Shown here one piece after another: positions 10,042 to 19,600 of a stretch of 34,932 bases of DNA (the stretch's first letter is position 1; the number at the start of each line of letters is the position of its first letter). Source of the stretch: Curvibacter sp. (GTDB lineage: Bacteria; Pseudomonadota; Gammaproteobacteria; Burkholderiales; Burkholderiaceae_C); assembly GCA_019233055.1 (NCBI GenBank), contig JAFAMV010000023.1, forward strand, positions 1 to 34,932, in the 5' to 3' direction. Below the pieces are notes generated by a model that worked only from the letters and a program-made list of their open reading frames with translations, was not told the DNA's origin and did no database searches. Made by a program: the position numbers and the translations under genes.

Positions 10042-10811
10042 ACGTCATTTCCGTGGTGTCGTCCAAGGGGGGCGTCGGCAAGACCACCGTGACGGCCAAC
10101 CTGGCCACCGCCATCGCCCGCCAGGGCCGCACCGTGCTGGTGCTCGACCTGGATCCCCAGAACGCGCTGGGCCTGCACTTCGGTGTGGCGCCCAATGAGA
10201 TGCGCGGGGTGTCGCGTGCCACACTGGCCCAGCAAAGCTGCAAGAGCGTGGTGTTCGAAAGCCGGGGCGGCGTGTATGTGCTGCCCTATGGCATCGTCAA
10301 CGAAGAAGACCGCAGCCGTTTCGAACACTACCTCGAAGCCCACCCGCATTGGCTGGGCGGCCTGCTGCAGGAGCTCTCGCTGCCCGGTGATGCGCTGGTG
10401 CTGGTGGACACGCCTCCGGGGCCTTCGGTCTACATGAAGCAGGCCTTGCGGGCGGCCAATCTGGCGCTGGTCGTGGCCCTGGCCGATGCGGCCTCCTATG
10501 CCGCGCTGCCCATGATGCAAAGGCTGGTGCAGACCTATTGCGTGGGCCAGCCGCATTTCCTCGACTGCCTCTATGTGGTCAACCAGACCGACAGCGCGCG
10601 ACAGTTGTCCAAGGATGTGACGCAGATCATGCGCAGCAGCTTCGGCGAACGGCTGATCGGCGCCATCCACCTGGACCAGTCGGTCGGCGAGGCGCTGGCC
10701 AACGACCTGAGCGTGCTGGACTATGAGTCCAACAGCCAGGCCGCCAATGATTTCCGCGCCTGCGCCGAGAAGATCGTGCAACGGCTGCAGCACAGCCGAC
10801 ATTTCGCATGA
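10038..10811 (+). CDS. bcsQ: Cellulose biosynthesis protein BcsQ (ParA/MinD-like ATPase)
   Basis: A 257-residue SIMIBI ATPase. It has the deviant Walker A KGGVGKTT (10-17) at the very N-terminus, LVLDLDPQNALG as the switch region and LVDTPPGPSV as Walker B. BcsQ in enterobacteria is needed for cellulose secretion and helps place the synthase complex at the pole. The Walker A motif here is intact. The ATG is fixed by the ATGA overlap with bcsP, and its stop overlaps the bcsA start the same way. An upstream open frame from 9819 is only the shadow of bcsP. Confidence 0.92.
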   Translation: MNVISVVSSKGGVGKTTVTANLATAIARQGRTVLVLDLDPQNALGLHFGVAPNEMRGVSRATLAQQSCKSVVFESRGGVYVLPYGIVNEEDRSRFEHYLEAHPHWLGGLLQELSLPGDALVLVDTPPGPSVYMKQALRAANLALVVALADAASYAALPMMQRLVQTYCVGQPHFLDCLYVVNQTDSARQLSKDVTQIMRSSFGERLIGAIHLDQSVGEALANDLSVLDYESNSQAANDFRACAEKIVQRLQHSRHFA

Positions 10812-13021
10812 GACGCCCCTCCGCACCCGCTTCCGCCCCGGACCGGGCCGCCTCGGCCGAGGACGTGGACCAGCCCACGCGCTGGACCCGCCTGGTGGAC
10901 CGGGTGCTGGCCTCGGCGGTCTGGAACCACCCGGCCGCCCAGTGGGTGACCGGCATCGCCGGCCTGCTCCTGTTCGCGCTGGTGGTCAGCGTGCCGCTGG
11001 ACCTCGGCGAACAGTTCGTCTTCGCCGCCACCACCTTCGCCATCGCGCTGCTGCTCAGCAAGACCAAGGGGCGGGTGTCGACGCTGGCGATGATGGTGCT
11101 GTCGGTGTCGGCCTCGTCGCGCTACATCTACTGGCGTCTCACCGACACCGTGGGGTTCGACAACTGGCTCGATGGCTTCTTCGGTTTCGGCCTGGTGATG
11201 GCCGAGCTGTATGCCTTCGCGGTGCTGATCATCGGCTACTTCCAGACCTGCTGGCCCCTGGGCCGCAAGCCGGTGCCCATGCCCGCCGACAGCTCGACCT
11301 GGCCCAGCGTGGACATCTTCATCCCGACCTACAACGAGCCGCTGGAGGTGGTGAAGCAGACCGTGTTCTCGGCCATGAGCGTCGACTGGCCCGCCGACCG
11401 GCTCAAGGTCTTCGTGCTCGATGACGGGCGCCGCGCCGAGTTCAGGGCCTTCTGTGAAGAGCTGGGCGTGGGCTACAAGATCCGTGGCGACAACCGCCAC
11501 GCCAAGGCCGGCAACATCAATGCCGCCTTGGCCACCACCGATGGCGAGTACATCGCCATCTTCGACTGCGACCACATCCCCACGCGCTCTTTCCTGCAGG
11601 TCTGCATGGGCTGGTTCCTGCGCGATCCCAAGCTGTCGATGCTGCAGACGCCCCACGTCTTCTTCTCGCCCGACCCGTTCGAGAAGAACCTTGACACCTT
11701 CCACCGCACCCCCAATGAGGGCGAGCTGTTCTACGGCATCGTGCAGGACGGCAACGACCTCTGGAATGCCTCCTTCTTCTGCGGTTCGTGCGCCGTCATC
11801 AAGCGCGCGCCGCTGATGGAGATCGGCGGCATCGCCATCGAGACCGTGACCGAGGACGCCCACACCGCGCTCAAGCTCAACCGCCACGGCTACAACACCG
11901 CCTACCTCGAGATCCCGCAGGCCGCCGGCCTGGCCACCGAAAGCCTGTCGGGCCACGTCGGCCAGCGCATCCGCTGGGCCCGGGGCATGGCCCAGATCGC
12001 CCGGATCGACAACCCCCTGCTGGGCCCGGGCCTCAAGTGGGGACAGCGGTTGTGCTACCTGAACGCGATGCTGCACTTCTTCTACGGCCTGCCGCGCCTG
12101 ATCTTCCTCACCGCGCCGCTGGCCTACCTGCTGTTCGGCGCCCATGTGTTCCAGGCCACGGCGCTGATGATCTCGGCCTATGCGCTGCCCCACCTGGCCC
12201 ATGCCAGCATCACCAATTCGCGCATCCAGGGGCGCTTCCGCTATTCGTTCTGGAACGAGGTCTACGAGTCGGTGCTGGCCTGGTACATCATGCGGCCGGT
12301 GCTGATGGCCTTCATCAACCCCAAGCTGGGCAAGTTCAACGTGACGGCCAAGGGCGGGGTGATCGAGGAGGCCTATTTCGACTGGACCATCGCCCGGCCC
12401 TACCTGACCCTGCTGCTGGCCAATATGTTCGGCTTCGGCGTCGGGCTGTGGCGCGGCTTCTTCCATCCGGATGCCGAGACCACCACCCTGGTCATCAACA
12501 TGATCTGGACGGCCTACAACATCATCCTGGCCAGCGCCAGCCTGGCCGTGGCCAGCGAGACCCGCCAGGTGCGCGTGACGCCGCGCGTGGCTGCCGTGCT
12601 GCCGGCGGCCATCCGGCTCGAAGGCGGCAAGGTGCTGAGCTGCCAGACCGACGACTTCTCGCAGAACGGCCTGGGCCTGGCCCTGCCCGAAGGGGTGCAG
12701 GTTCCGTCGGGCAGCCGCATCCAGGTCTCGCTGTTCCGCACCGATGACGAGGGCATCTTCCCGGCCGTCGTCACCTTCTCCGGCAAGGGGCACATCGGCG
12801 TGCGCTTCGACAACCTGAGCCTGCGTCAGCAGGCCGATCTCGCCGCCATGACCTTCTCCCGCGCCGACGCCTGGATCGGCACCTGGGGCAAACGCCAGCA
12901 GGACCGCCCCCTGACCTCGCTGAGGGGGGTGATCACCATCGGGATGCGCGGTTTCGGCCAGTTGTTCGGCAACGTCGCCAAGATCGTCCGCCCGCGTCCG
13001 CCCGCGCCTGCTGCCAAGTGA
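10808..13021 (+). CDS. bcsA: Cellulose synthase catalytic subunit BcsA (UDP-forming, PilZ)
   Basis: A 737-residue inner-membrane GT2 synthase that polymerises glucose from UDP-glucose and moves the chain through its own channel. Catalytic motifs are all present: DDG (205-207), DCD (253-255), TED (348-350) and QRIRW (386-390). Hydrophobic helices flank the glycosyltransferase domain at about 48-64, 70-84, 125-146, 425-462 and 530-580. The C-terminal PilZ domain has RVTPR (589-593, RxxxR) and DFSQNG (616-621, DxSxxG), the c-di-GMP-binding signature, so activation by c-di-GMP is expected. It overlaps bcsQ by 4 nt and bcsB by 4 nt. Length is slightly below the 750-880 common in the family, with a short C-terminal tail. 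Confidence 0.97.
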   Translation: MRRPSAPASAPDRAASAEDVDQPTRWTRLVDRVLASAVWNHPAAQWVTGIAGLLLFALVVSVPLDLGEQFVFAATTFAIALLLSKTKGRVSTLAMMVLSVSASSRYIYWRLTDTVGFDNWLDGFFGFGLVMAELYAFAVLIIGYFQTCWPLGRKPVPMPADSSTWPSVDIFIPTYNEPLEVVKQTVFSAMSVDWPADRLKVFVLDDGRRAEFRAFCEELGVGYKIRGDNRHAKAGNINAALATTDGEYIAIFDCDHIPTRSFLQVCMGWFLRDPKLSMLQTPHVFFSPDPFEKNLDTFHRTPNEGELFYGIVQDGNDLWNASFFCGSCAVIKRAPLMEIGGIAIETVTEDAHTALKLNRHGYNTAYLEIPQAAGLATESLSGHVGQRIRWARGMAQIARIDNPLLGPGLKWGQRLCYLNAMLHFFYGLPRLIFLTAPLAYLLFGAHVFQATALMISAYALPHLAHASITNSRIQGRFRYSFWNEVYESVLAWYIMRPVLMAFINPKLGKFNVTAKGGVIEEAYFDWTIARPYLTLLLANMFGFGVGLWRGFFHPDAETTTLVINMIWTAYNIILASASLAVASETRQVRVTPRVAAVLPAAIRLEGGKVLSCQTDDFSQNGLGLALPEGVQVPSGSRIQVSLFRTDDEGIFPAVVTFSGKGHIGVRFDNLSLRQQADLAAMTFSRADAWIGTWGKRQQDRPLTSLRGVITIGMRGFGQLFGNVAKIVRPRPPAPAAK

Positions 13022-15384
13022 AACTTCGCCACACCATGACCACCCAACACACCGCGAATTCCACCCAACCGTCCCACCGCATGCCGCTGCGACCGCTGGC
13101 CCTGGCCCTCGCCCTGGTGCTGGCCGCACCCGGACTGCAGATCGCCGAGGCCAAGTCGCGCAACCAGGCGGCCCGGATGCTCACCGAGGCCCCGGACACG
13201 CTGGAGCCGGCGACCATCACGGCGGCGGCACAGAATTCGCACACCGTGCCCTTCTCGCTCAAACAGCTGGGCGCCCTGTTCCCGCTGCAGCTGCGGGGCA
13301 TCCGGGGCAACAGCGGCGTCACCTTCAGCATCCGGGCCGACCAGGTGGTGACCGGCGCCAGGCTCAAGCTCAACTACACCTACTCGCCGGCGCTGATCCC
13401 GCAGCTCTCGCACATCAATGTGCTGGTCAACGAGCAGGTGGCCGCCACCATCCCGGTGCCCACCGAGCAGGCCGGGCAGAACCTGCAGCGTGAGATCATC
13501 ATCCCGCCGCGCCTGATCACCGAGTTCAACCGCCTCAACCTTGAGCTGATCGGCCACTACACCCGCGATTGCGAAGACCCGGCGCACACCAGCCTGTGGG
13601 CCAACATCGGCAACGACAGCGTGCTGGAACTGACGCTGACGCCCGTGGCCCAGGCCAACGACCTGGCGCTGTTGCCGCAGCCCTTCTTCGACCGCCGCGA
13701 CGCCCTGCCGCTGAAGCTGCCCATGGTGTTCGCGGGTGAGCCCAGCGCGGCGGTGCTGGAGGCGGCGGGCACGGTCTCCTCGTGGTTCGGGGCCCTGGCG
13801 GGCTACCGCGGCGCCCGCTTTCCGGCCAGCGTCGACCAGATCCCGGCGCAGGGCAATGCCATCGTCTTCGCCATCGGCAACAGCCGCCTGCCCGGCGGTG
13901 TGACGGCGGCCGCCCTGCAGGGGCCGACGGTGTCGATGATCGCCAACCCCAACGACCCGAATGCCAAGCTGCTGCTGGTCATGGGGCGTGATGCCAAGGA
14001 GCTGCGGATCGCCGCCGACGCGGTGGCGGTCGGATCGCCGGCCCTGTCGGGGCCGACCGCCACCATCACCAACCTCACCGAACTCAAGCCGCGCAAGCCC
14101 TATGACGCGCCCAACTGGCTGGCCAGCGACCGGCCGGTGAAGTTCGGCGAGCTGGCGCTCGAGGACACGCTCAATGTGGCCGGGTATTCGCCGGACCTGA
14201 TCCGGGTGAACTTCCATCTGCCGCCCGATCTGTTCGCCTGGCGCAGCAAGGGCATCCCGGTCGACCTGAAGTACCGGTATTCGCCGCGGCTGAACCGCGA
14301 CAAGTCGACCCTCAACATCAACGTCAACCAGCAGTTCCTGCGCTCGCTGCCGCTGCTGGCCGTCGATGGCAGTGCCCCGAACGCGCTGGAGCGGGCCGTC
14401 TCCACCGTCCTGCCCGACAGCGAACTGCTGCCCGCCGAGGACCAGTTCCACATCCCGCTGTTCAAGCTGCCGGCGCAGACCCAGCTGCAGTTCCACTACT
14501 TCTTCGACATGGTCAAGCAGGGCGCCTGCAAGGATGTGGTGCTGGAGAATGTGCGCGGCACCGTGGAGCCCGATTCGACCATCGACATCTCGAGCTTCTC
14601 GCATTTCCTGGCCATGCCCGACCTGGCCGCCTTCAGCAACAGCGGCTTCCCCTTCACCCGCATGGCCGATCTGTCGGAGACCGCCGTGGTGCTGCCGGCC
14701 AAGCCCACCGAAGGCGACTACTCGACCTACCTGAGCCTGCTGGGCGTCTTCGGCCGTTCGACCGGCTACCCGGCCACCGCGGTGAGCGTCGTCAGCCCGC
14801 AGCAGACCGAGGCCTTGCATGACAAGGATGTGCTGGTCCTGGGCTCGGCCAGCAACCAGCCCCTGCTGGCGCAATGGGCCGATGCCAGCCCGGTGGTGGT
14901 GCAGGGCGGGGCGCGCCGCTTCCGCCTTTCCGATTTCGCCTACCGCATCTTCAACTGGTGGGACACCAGCCAGCGCGACGGCGCCAAGCCCGGCCGCAAC
15001 CAGGTGTCCTTCACCAGCGACAGCACCGACGGCGTGATCGCCGGCTTCGAGTCGCCCCTGAGCGCCGGACGCAGCGTGGTGCAGATCTCGAGCAACAACG
15101 CCCAGGGCATGGACCAGATCGTCGACGCCCTGCTCGATCCGAACCTGGTCAAGGAGATCCAGGGCAGCACCTCGGTCATCCGCGGCAAGCAGGTCGACAG
15201 CCTGGTGGCCGAACAGACCTACCATGTCGGCCGGCTCGATCCGCTGACCTGGATCCAGTGGTACCTGTCGCGCAGCCCGCTGCTGCTGCTGCTGCTCGGC
15301 GTCGCGGCGGCCCTGATGATCGCGGTGCTGTTGTTCCTGTCGCTGCGGGCCCGTGCCCGGTCCCGGTTGAAGAACAAGGACTGA
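13018..15384 (+). CDS. bcsB: Cellulose synthase regulatory/periplasmic subunit BcsB
   Basis: A 788-residue periplasmic subunit anchored by one C-terminal helix that completes the BcsA channel. A signal peptide lies at about residues 22-45 (MPLRPLALALALVLAAPG then AEA). The middle holds the repeated carbohydrate-binding and flavodoxin-like domains of BcsB, for example FSIRADQVVTGARLKLNYTY and the later LPPDLFAWRSKGIPVDLKY. The anchor is LLLLLLGVAAALMIAVLLFL, near residues 755-775, followed by a basic tail. GTG at 13018 overlaps the bcsA stop as GTGA and is preferred; ATG at 13036 is an alternative six codons later. bcsZ follows after 10 nt. Confidence 0.95.
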   Translation: MKLRHTMTTQHTANSTQPSHRMPLRPLALALALVLAAPGLQIAEAKSRNQAARMLTEAPDTLEPATITAAAQNSHTVPFSLKQLGALFPLQLRGIRGNSGVTFSIRADQVVTGARLKLNYTYSPALIPQLSHINVLVNEQVAATIPVPTEQAGQNLQREIIIPPRLITEFNRLNLELIGHYTRDCEDPAHTSLWANIGNDSVLELTLTPVAQANDLALLPQPFFDRRDALPLKLPMVFAGEPSAAVLEAAGTVSSWFGALAGYRGARFPASVDQIPAQGNAIVFAIGNSRLPGGVTAAALQGPTVSMIANPNDPNAKLLLVMGRDAKELRIAADAVAVGSPALSGPTATITNLTELKPRKPYDAPNWLASDRPVKFGELALEDTLNVAGYSPDLIRVNFHLPPDLFAWRSKGIPVDLKYRYSPRLNRDKSTLNINVNQQFLRSLPLLAVDGSAPNALERAVSTVLPDSELLPAEDQFHIPLFKLPAQTQLQFHYFFDMVKQGACKDVVLENVRGTVEPDSTIDISSFSHFLAMPDLAAFSNSGFPFTRMADLSETAVVLPAKPTEGDYSTYLSLLGVFGRSTGYPATAVSVVSPQQTEALHDKDVLVLGSASNQPLLAQWADASPVVVQGGARRFRLSDFAYRIFNWWDTSQRDGAKPGRNQVSFTSDSTDGVIAGFESPLSAGRSVVQISSNNAQGMDQIVDALLDPNLVKEIQGSTSVIRGKQVDSLVAEQTYHVGRLDPLTWIQWYLSRSPLLLLLLGVAAALMIAVLLFLSLRARARSRLKNKD

Positions 15385-15394
15385 CCCGCCCTCC

Positions 15395-16645
15395 ATGTCT
15401 CTTCCGCCTTTCGCCCTGCCACGCCCGGCGCAGCCCCCGCGCTCCCGGGCGGCCGGTAGCCTGAGCCGCCGTGCCCTGCTGGGCCAGGCGGCCTTCGGCT
15501 TTCTGGCCTCCGCTGCCCAGGCGGCGCCCCAGGTCCGGACCGTCGGCTGCGCCGCCGCCGACTGGCCGCTGTGGAACAGCTTCTACGAACGTTTCGGCAC
15601 CGATGACGGCCGCATCATCGACTTCAGCGTGCCCCAGATGCACACCACGTCCGAGGGGCAGTCCTATGCGATGCTCTTCGCCCTGGTGGCCGACCAGCCC
15701 GAGCGTTTCGAGCGCCTGTGGCGCTGGAGCGTGGCCAACCTGGCCGGCGGCAACATCGCCAGCCGCCTGCCGGCCTGGCAGTGGGGCCAGCTCAAGGACG
15801 GCAGCTGGGGGGTGATCGACAACAACCCGGCCTCCGATGCCGACCTGTGGTTTGCCTACACCCTGCTCGAAGCCGCCCGGGTCTGGAAGAAGCCGGCCTA
15901 CGAGGCCGACGCCCGCACCCTGCTGGCGCGCATCGTGCAAGACGAGGTGGTCGATCTGCCCGGTCTGGGCAAGATGCTGCTGCCCGGGCCGGTCGGCTTC
16001 AGCTTTCCCGAGCAGAAGCTCTGGCGACTCAACCCGAGCTATCTGCCGCTGCCGCTGCTGCGCCGCTTCACCCAGGCCGACCCGCACGGGCCCTGGGCCC
16101 AGATCGCCGGCAACACCGTGCGCCTGCTCGGCGAGACCGCCCTGCGGGCCTATGTGCCCGACTGGGTCGCCTGGCGCCAGGACGACAGCGGCCAGGGCCG
16201 CTTCGTCGTCGACCCGCAGGCCGGCGACCTGGGCAGCTACGACGCCATCCGCAGCTACCTCTGGGCCGGCATGCTGCCCGGTGCCGATCCGGCTGCCGCC
16301 CTGCTGCGCCGCCAGATCGGCGCCATGGCCCAGGCCACCGAGCAGGCCGATGCCCCGCCCGAGAAGGTGCAGACCCGCACGGCGGTGGCGCAGGGCACGG
16401 GGCCGGTCGGCTTCTCGGCCGCCCTGCTTCCCCTGCTGCAGGTCGAGCAGCGCCAGGCCGCCCTGGCGCTGCAACAAAAACGCGTGGAAGCCCGCTTGAA
16501 TGAGCCTGGCAGCAAACTACCCTATTACGATCTCGTGCTCAGCCTGTTCGGTACCGGCTGGATCGAGAAACGCTACCAATTCCTGCCCTCGGGCAGACTG
16601 CAATTAAGCTGGGAGAAGGCATGTCCTACCGCCAACGCACGCTGA
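15395..16645 (+). CDS. bcsZ: Periplasmic endo-1,4-beta-glucanase BcsZ (GH8)
   Basis: A 416-residue glycoside hydrolase family 8 cellulase that trims or releases stalled glucan in the periplasm. Catalytic residues line up with the family: E87 in TTSEGQSYAM as the acid and D283 in SYDAIRSYLW as the base; SDADLWFAY at 147-155 contributes the conserved subsite Asp. The N-terminus has a twin-arginine-like export signal, SLSRRALLG followed by QAAFGFLASAAQAA, instead of a simple Sec signal. The start ATG at 15395 follows bcsB by 10 nt with AAGGA 14 nt upstream. Its last 25 nt overlap the start of bcsC, so the final residues are encoded within the bcsC signal peptide region. Confidence 0.94.
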   Translation: MSLPPFALPRPAQPPRSRAAGSLSRRALLGQAAFGFLASAAQAAPQVRTVGCAAADWPLWNSFYERFGTDDGRIIDFSVPQMHTTSEGQSYAMLFALVADQPERFERLWRWSVANLAGGNIASRLPAWQWGQLKDGSWGVIDNNPASDADLWFAYTLLEAARVWKKPAYEADARTLLARIVQDEVVDLPGLGKMLLPGPVGFSFPEQKLWRLNPSYLPLPLLRRFTQADPHGPWAQIAGNTVRLLGETALRAYVPDWVAWRQDDSGQGRFVVDPQAGDLGSYDAIRSYLWAGMLPGADPAAALLRRQIGAMAQATEQADAPPEKVQTRTAVAQGTGPVGFSAALLPLLQVEQRQAALALQQKRVEARLNEPGSKLPYYDLVLSLFGTGWIEKRYQFLPSGRLQLSWEKACPTANAR

Positions 16646-19600
16646 TCCTGGGCCTGATGGCCGCACTGAGTGTGCCGGCCGTCCATGCCCAGCAGCCCGC
16701 CATCAAGGCCCTGGTCGAGCAGGGGCGCTACTGGCAGGGCAAGGGCAACTTCGAGCGTGCTGCCGAAGCCTGGCAGAAGCTGCTGCGCGTCAACCCGAAC
16801 CAGGCCGAGGCCCTGGGCGGCATGGCCATTGCCGAGGCCAACGCCAAGCACCTCGACGAAGCCGCCCGCTACCTGGCCCAGCTCAAGTCCAGCAACCCCA
16901 ACCACCCCTCGATCCCCGAGGTCGAGCAGGCCGTCAACACCATCCGCAACGCCCCCCAGTTGCAGAACGCCCGTGAACTGGCCAAGGCCGGCAAGCCGGC
17001 CGAGGCCCTCAGCACCTACCAGTCCGCGCTCGGCCGGCAGGCACCGCGCGGCCCGTTGGCCCTCGAGTACTACCAGACCCTGGGTGGCACGGCCCAGGGC
17101 TGGGAGGCCGCCCGCAAGGGCCTCGAGCAACTGGCCCAGGAGTCGCCCGATGATCCGCACATCGCCCTGGCCCTGGCCCAGCACCTGACCTACCGCGACG
17201 CCACCCGCCGCGAAGGCATCGCCCAGCTCTCGCGCCTGGCCGGCAACCCCGATGTGGGCAGTGCCGCCGTCGAGAGCTGGCGCAAGGCCCTGGCCTGGAT
17301 CGGCAGCCGCAGCGCCGACATCCCGCTCTACCAGGCCTTCCTGCGCGCCTACCCCGGCGACGCAGGGGTGCAGGCCCGCCTGTCCGAGGTGGAGCGCGAA
17401 CAGAGCCAGCTCCGTGCCACTGCGGCCGCTTCCAACGACCCTCTGCGCAAGCGCACCCAGGAAGCCTTCAAGGCCCTGGACGATGGTGATCTCGAGGCCG
17501 CCGAAGCCGGCTTCCGCAGCGTGCTGGAGGCGCGTCCGAATGACGGCGACGCCCTCGGCGGCTTCGGCGTGCTGCGCCTGCGCCAGGAGAACTTCGGCCA
17601 GGCCCGCGACTACCTGGAGCGCGCCAGCCGGCTGGGCCAGGCCGGCCGCTGGAAGAGCGCGCTCGACAGCGCCACCTATTGGACCCTGGTGGCCCAGGCC
17701 ACCAGCGCGCGCGAAAGCGGCAACCTCGACAGCGCCCGCCAGATGCTGCAGCAGGCGGTGCGCCTGGACCCGCGCGAGACCACCGCCGAGAACGACCTGG
17801 CCGACGTGCTGGTCGAAAGCGGTCAGTACGACGCCGCCGAGACGCTGTACCGCCGGGTGCTGGCCCGTCAGGCCGACAACCCCGACGCGGTGCGCGGCCT
17901 GGTCGGCGTGCTGGCCCAGAACAACAAGGCTGACGAGGCCCTGCGCATCGTCGAGCAGCTCAGCCCCAGCCAGCAGGAGAAGGTCGGCGCCCTGGGGCGC
18001 CTGCGCGCCACCCAGGCCCTGGGCCAGGCCAAGGCCGCCGCTGCGCGCGGCGACGACACCGGGGCCCGCGTGGCCCTCGAGAACGCCCTGCTCAACGACC
18101 CGGCCAATGCCTGGGTGCGGCTCGACCTGGCGCGCCTCTACATCAAGCTGGGTGCCACCGCCGAGGCGCGCGGCATCATGGACGGCCTGCTGATCTCCAA
18201 CCCCAACATGCCCGAGGCCCTGTACGCCCATGCGCTGCTGTCGGCCGAGACCGCCGACTGGGCCGGTGCCCAGGCCACCCTCGAGCGCGTGCCCAGTGCC
18301 AACCGCACCCGCGACATCGCTGCCCTGTACAAGCGGGTCTGGGTCCATGTGCAGGCCAACACCGCCTCGGCCCTGGCCAGCCAGGGCCGCCGGCAGGAGG
18401 CCCTGAACCTGCTGGCCCAGGCCGAACCCTTCGCGGGCACCGACCCCGAGCTGCTGGGCAGCCTGGCGCTGGCCTACACCGATGCCGGTGACAGCAACCG
18501 CGCCATGGCCACCATCCGCCAGCTGCTGGCCCGTTCCGCACGCCCCGAGCCGGGGCTGCGCCTGCAGTACGCCGCCATCCTGCTGAAGACCCGGCAGGAC
18601 GTCGAGCTGGCCGGCATCCTGCGCCAGTTGCAGGGCATGCCGATGACGGCCCAGCAGCGCCAGAGCTTCGAGGACCTGCGGGTGGCCTATGTGGTGCGCC
18701 AGGCCGACGCCCTGCGCGATGCTGGCGATCTGGCCGCCGCCTACGACACCCTGTCGCCGGTGCTGGCCGACCACCCCAACGACCCCCTGGTCATCGGCGC
18801 CCTGGCCCGCATGTATGCGGCCAACAACGATTACGCCCAGGGCATCACGCTGTACAACCGGCTGCTCGAAAAAGACCCCAACAACCTGCAATTGCTGCTG
18901 CCGGCGGCCTCGCTGGCCATCTCGGCCAAGGAGTTCCCCTACGCCGAATCGGCGCTGCAGATCGCCCTGGTGCGGGCGCCGCAAGACCCCGAGGTGCTGA
19001 CCGCCGCAGGCCGGCTCTACCGCGCCGAGGGCAAGACCTCCAAGGCCACCGAGTATTTCGCGGCGGCGGTGGCGGCCGAGAACCAGTTGCGTGCGAGCCA
19101 GCTGGCCGCCGGCGGCCAGGCCGCAGCGGTGCAGAACCAGAACCCCTTCGCCGCGCGCAGCGGGCAGTCGGGCCTGCAACGTCAGCCCTTCACCCCGCTG
19201 AGCGCCAGCCCGATGCCCAGCATGGTGCCGGTGGGCACGCTGTCGGCCTATCCGGCCAGCGTGCCGAGCCGGCCCCTGCCGGCCGCCCTGGGCCTGCCGA
19301 TGCAGCCGGTGGTTCAGACGCCGACGGCGGCCCAGACCTTCATCCCCGATCCGGCCTCCGCCGGCCGGGCGGCCCAGGGCCTGCCGGTCTATGCCCAGCC
19401 AGCCCCTGTGGCGGCGGCACCCGCCCTGCCCACGCCGGCCACCTACCAGCAGGTCGGCTACCAGCCGGCCCCGCTGCAGTCCGCAACCGCAGCACCGGCG
19501 CCGGCGGCCAAGGCGGTCACCGCCCCGAGCCGCAGCACCAGCACCAACTCGCTGGGCAGCACCCGCAGCCTGGCGGTCGACAGCAGTGCCGCGCCGGCGC

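Noticed and set aside
10721..15396. Two very long minus-strand open frames (about 800 and 856 codons) opposite bcsA and bcsB
   Set aside because: They span the junctions of well-identified genes, have low-complexity translations and no motifs, as expected of antisense shadows in GC-rich DNA.
16573..19179. 868-codon minus-strand open frame opposite bcsC
   Set aside because: Mirror of the TPR-coding region; repetitive Gly/Leu/Ala-rich translation with no recognisable domain.
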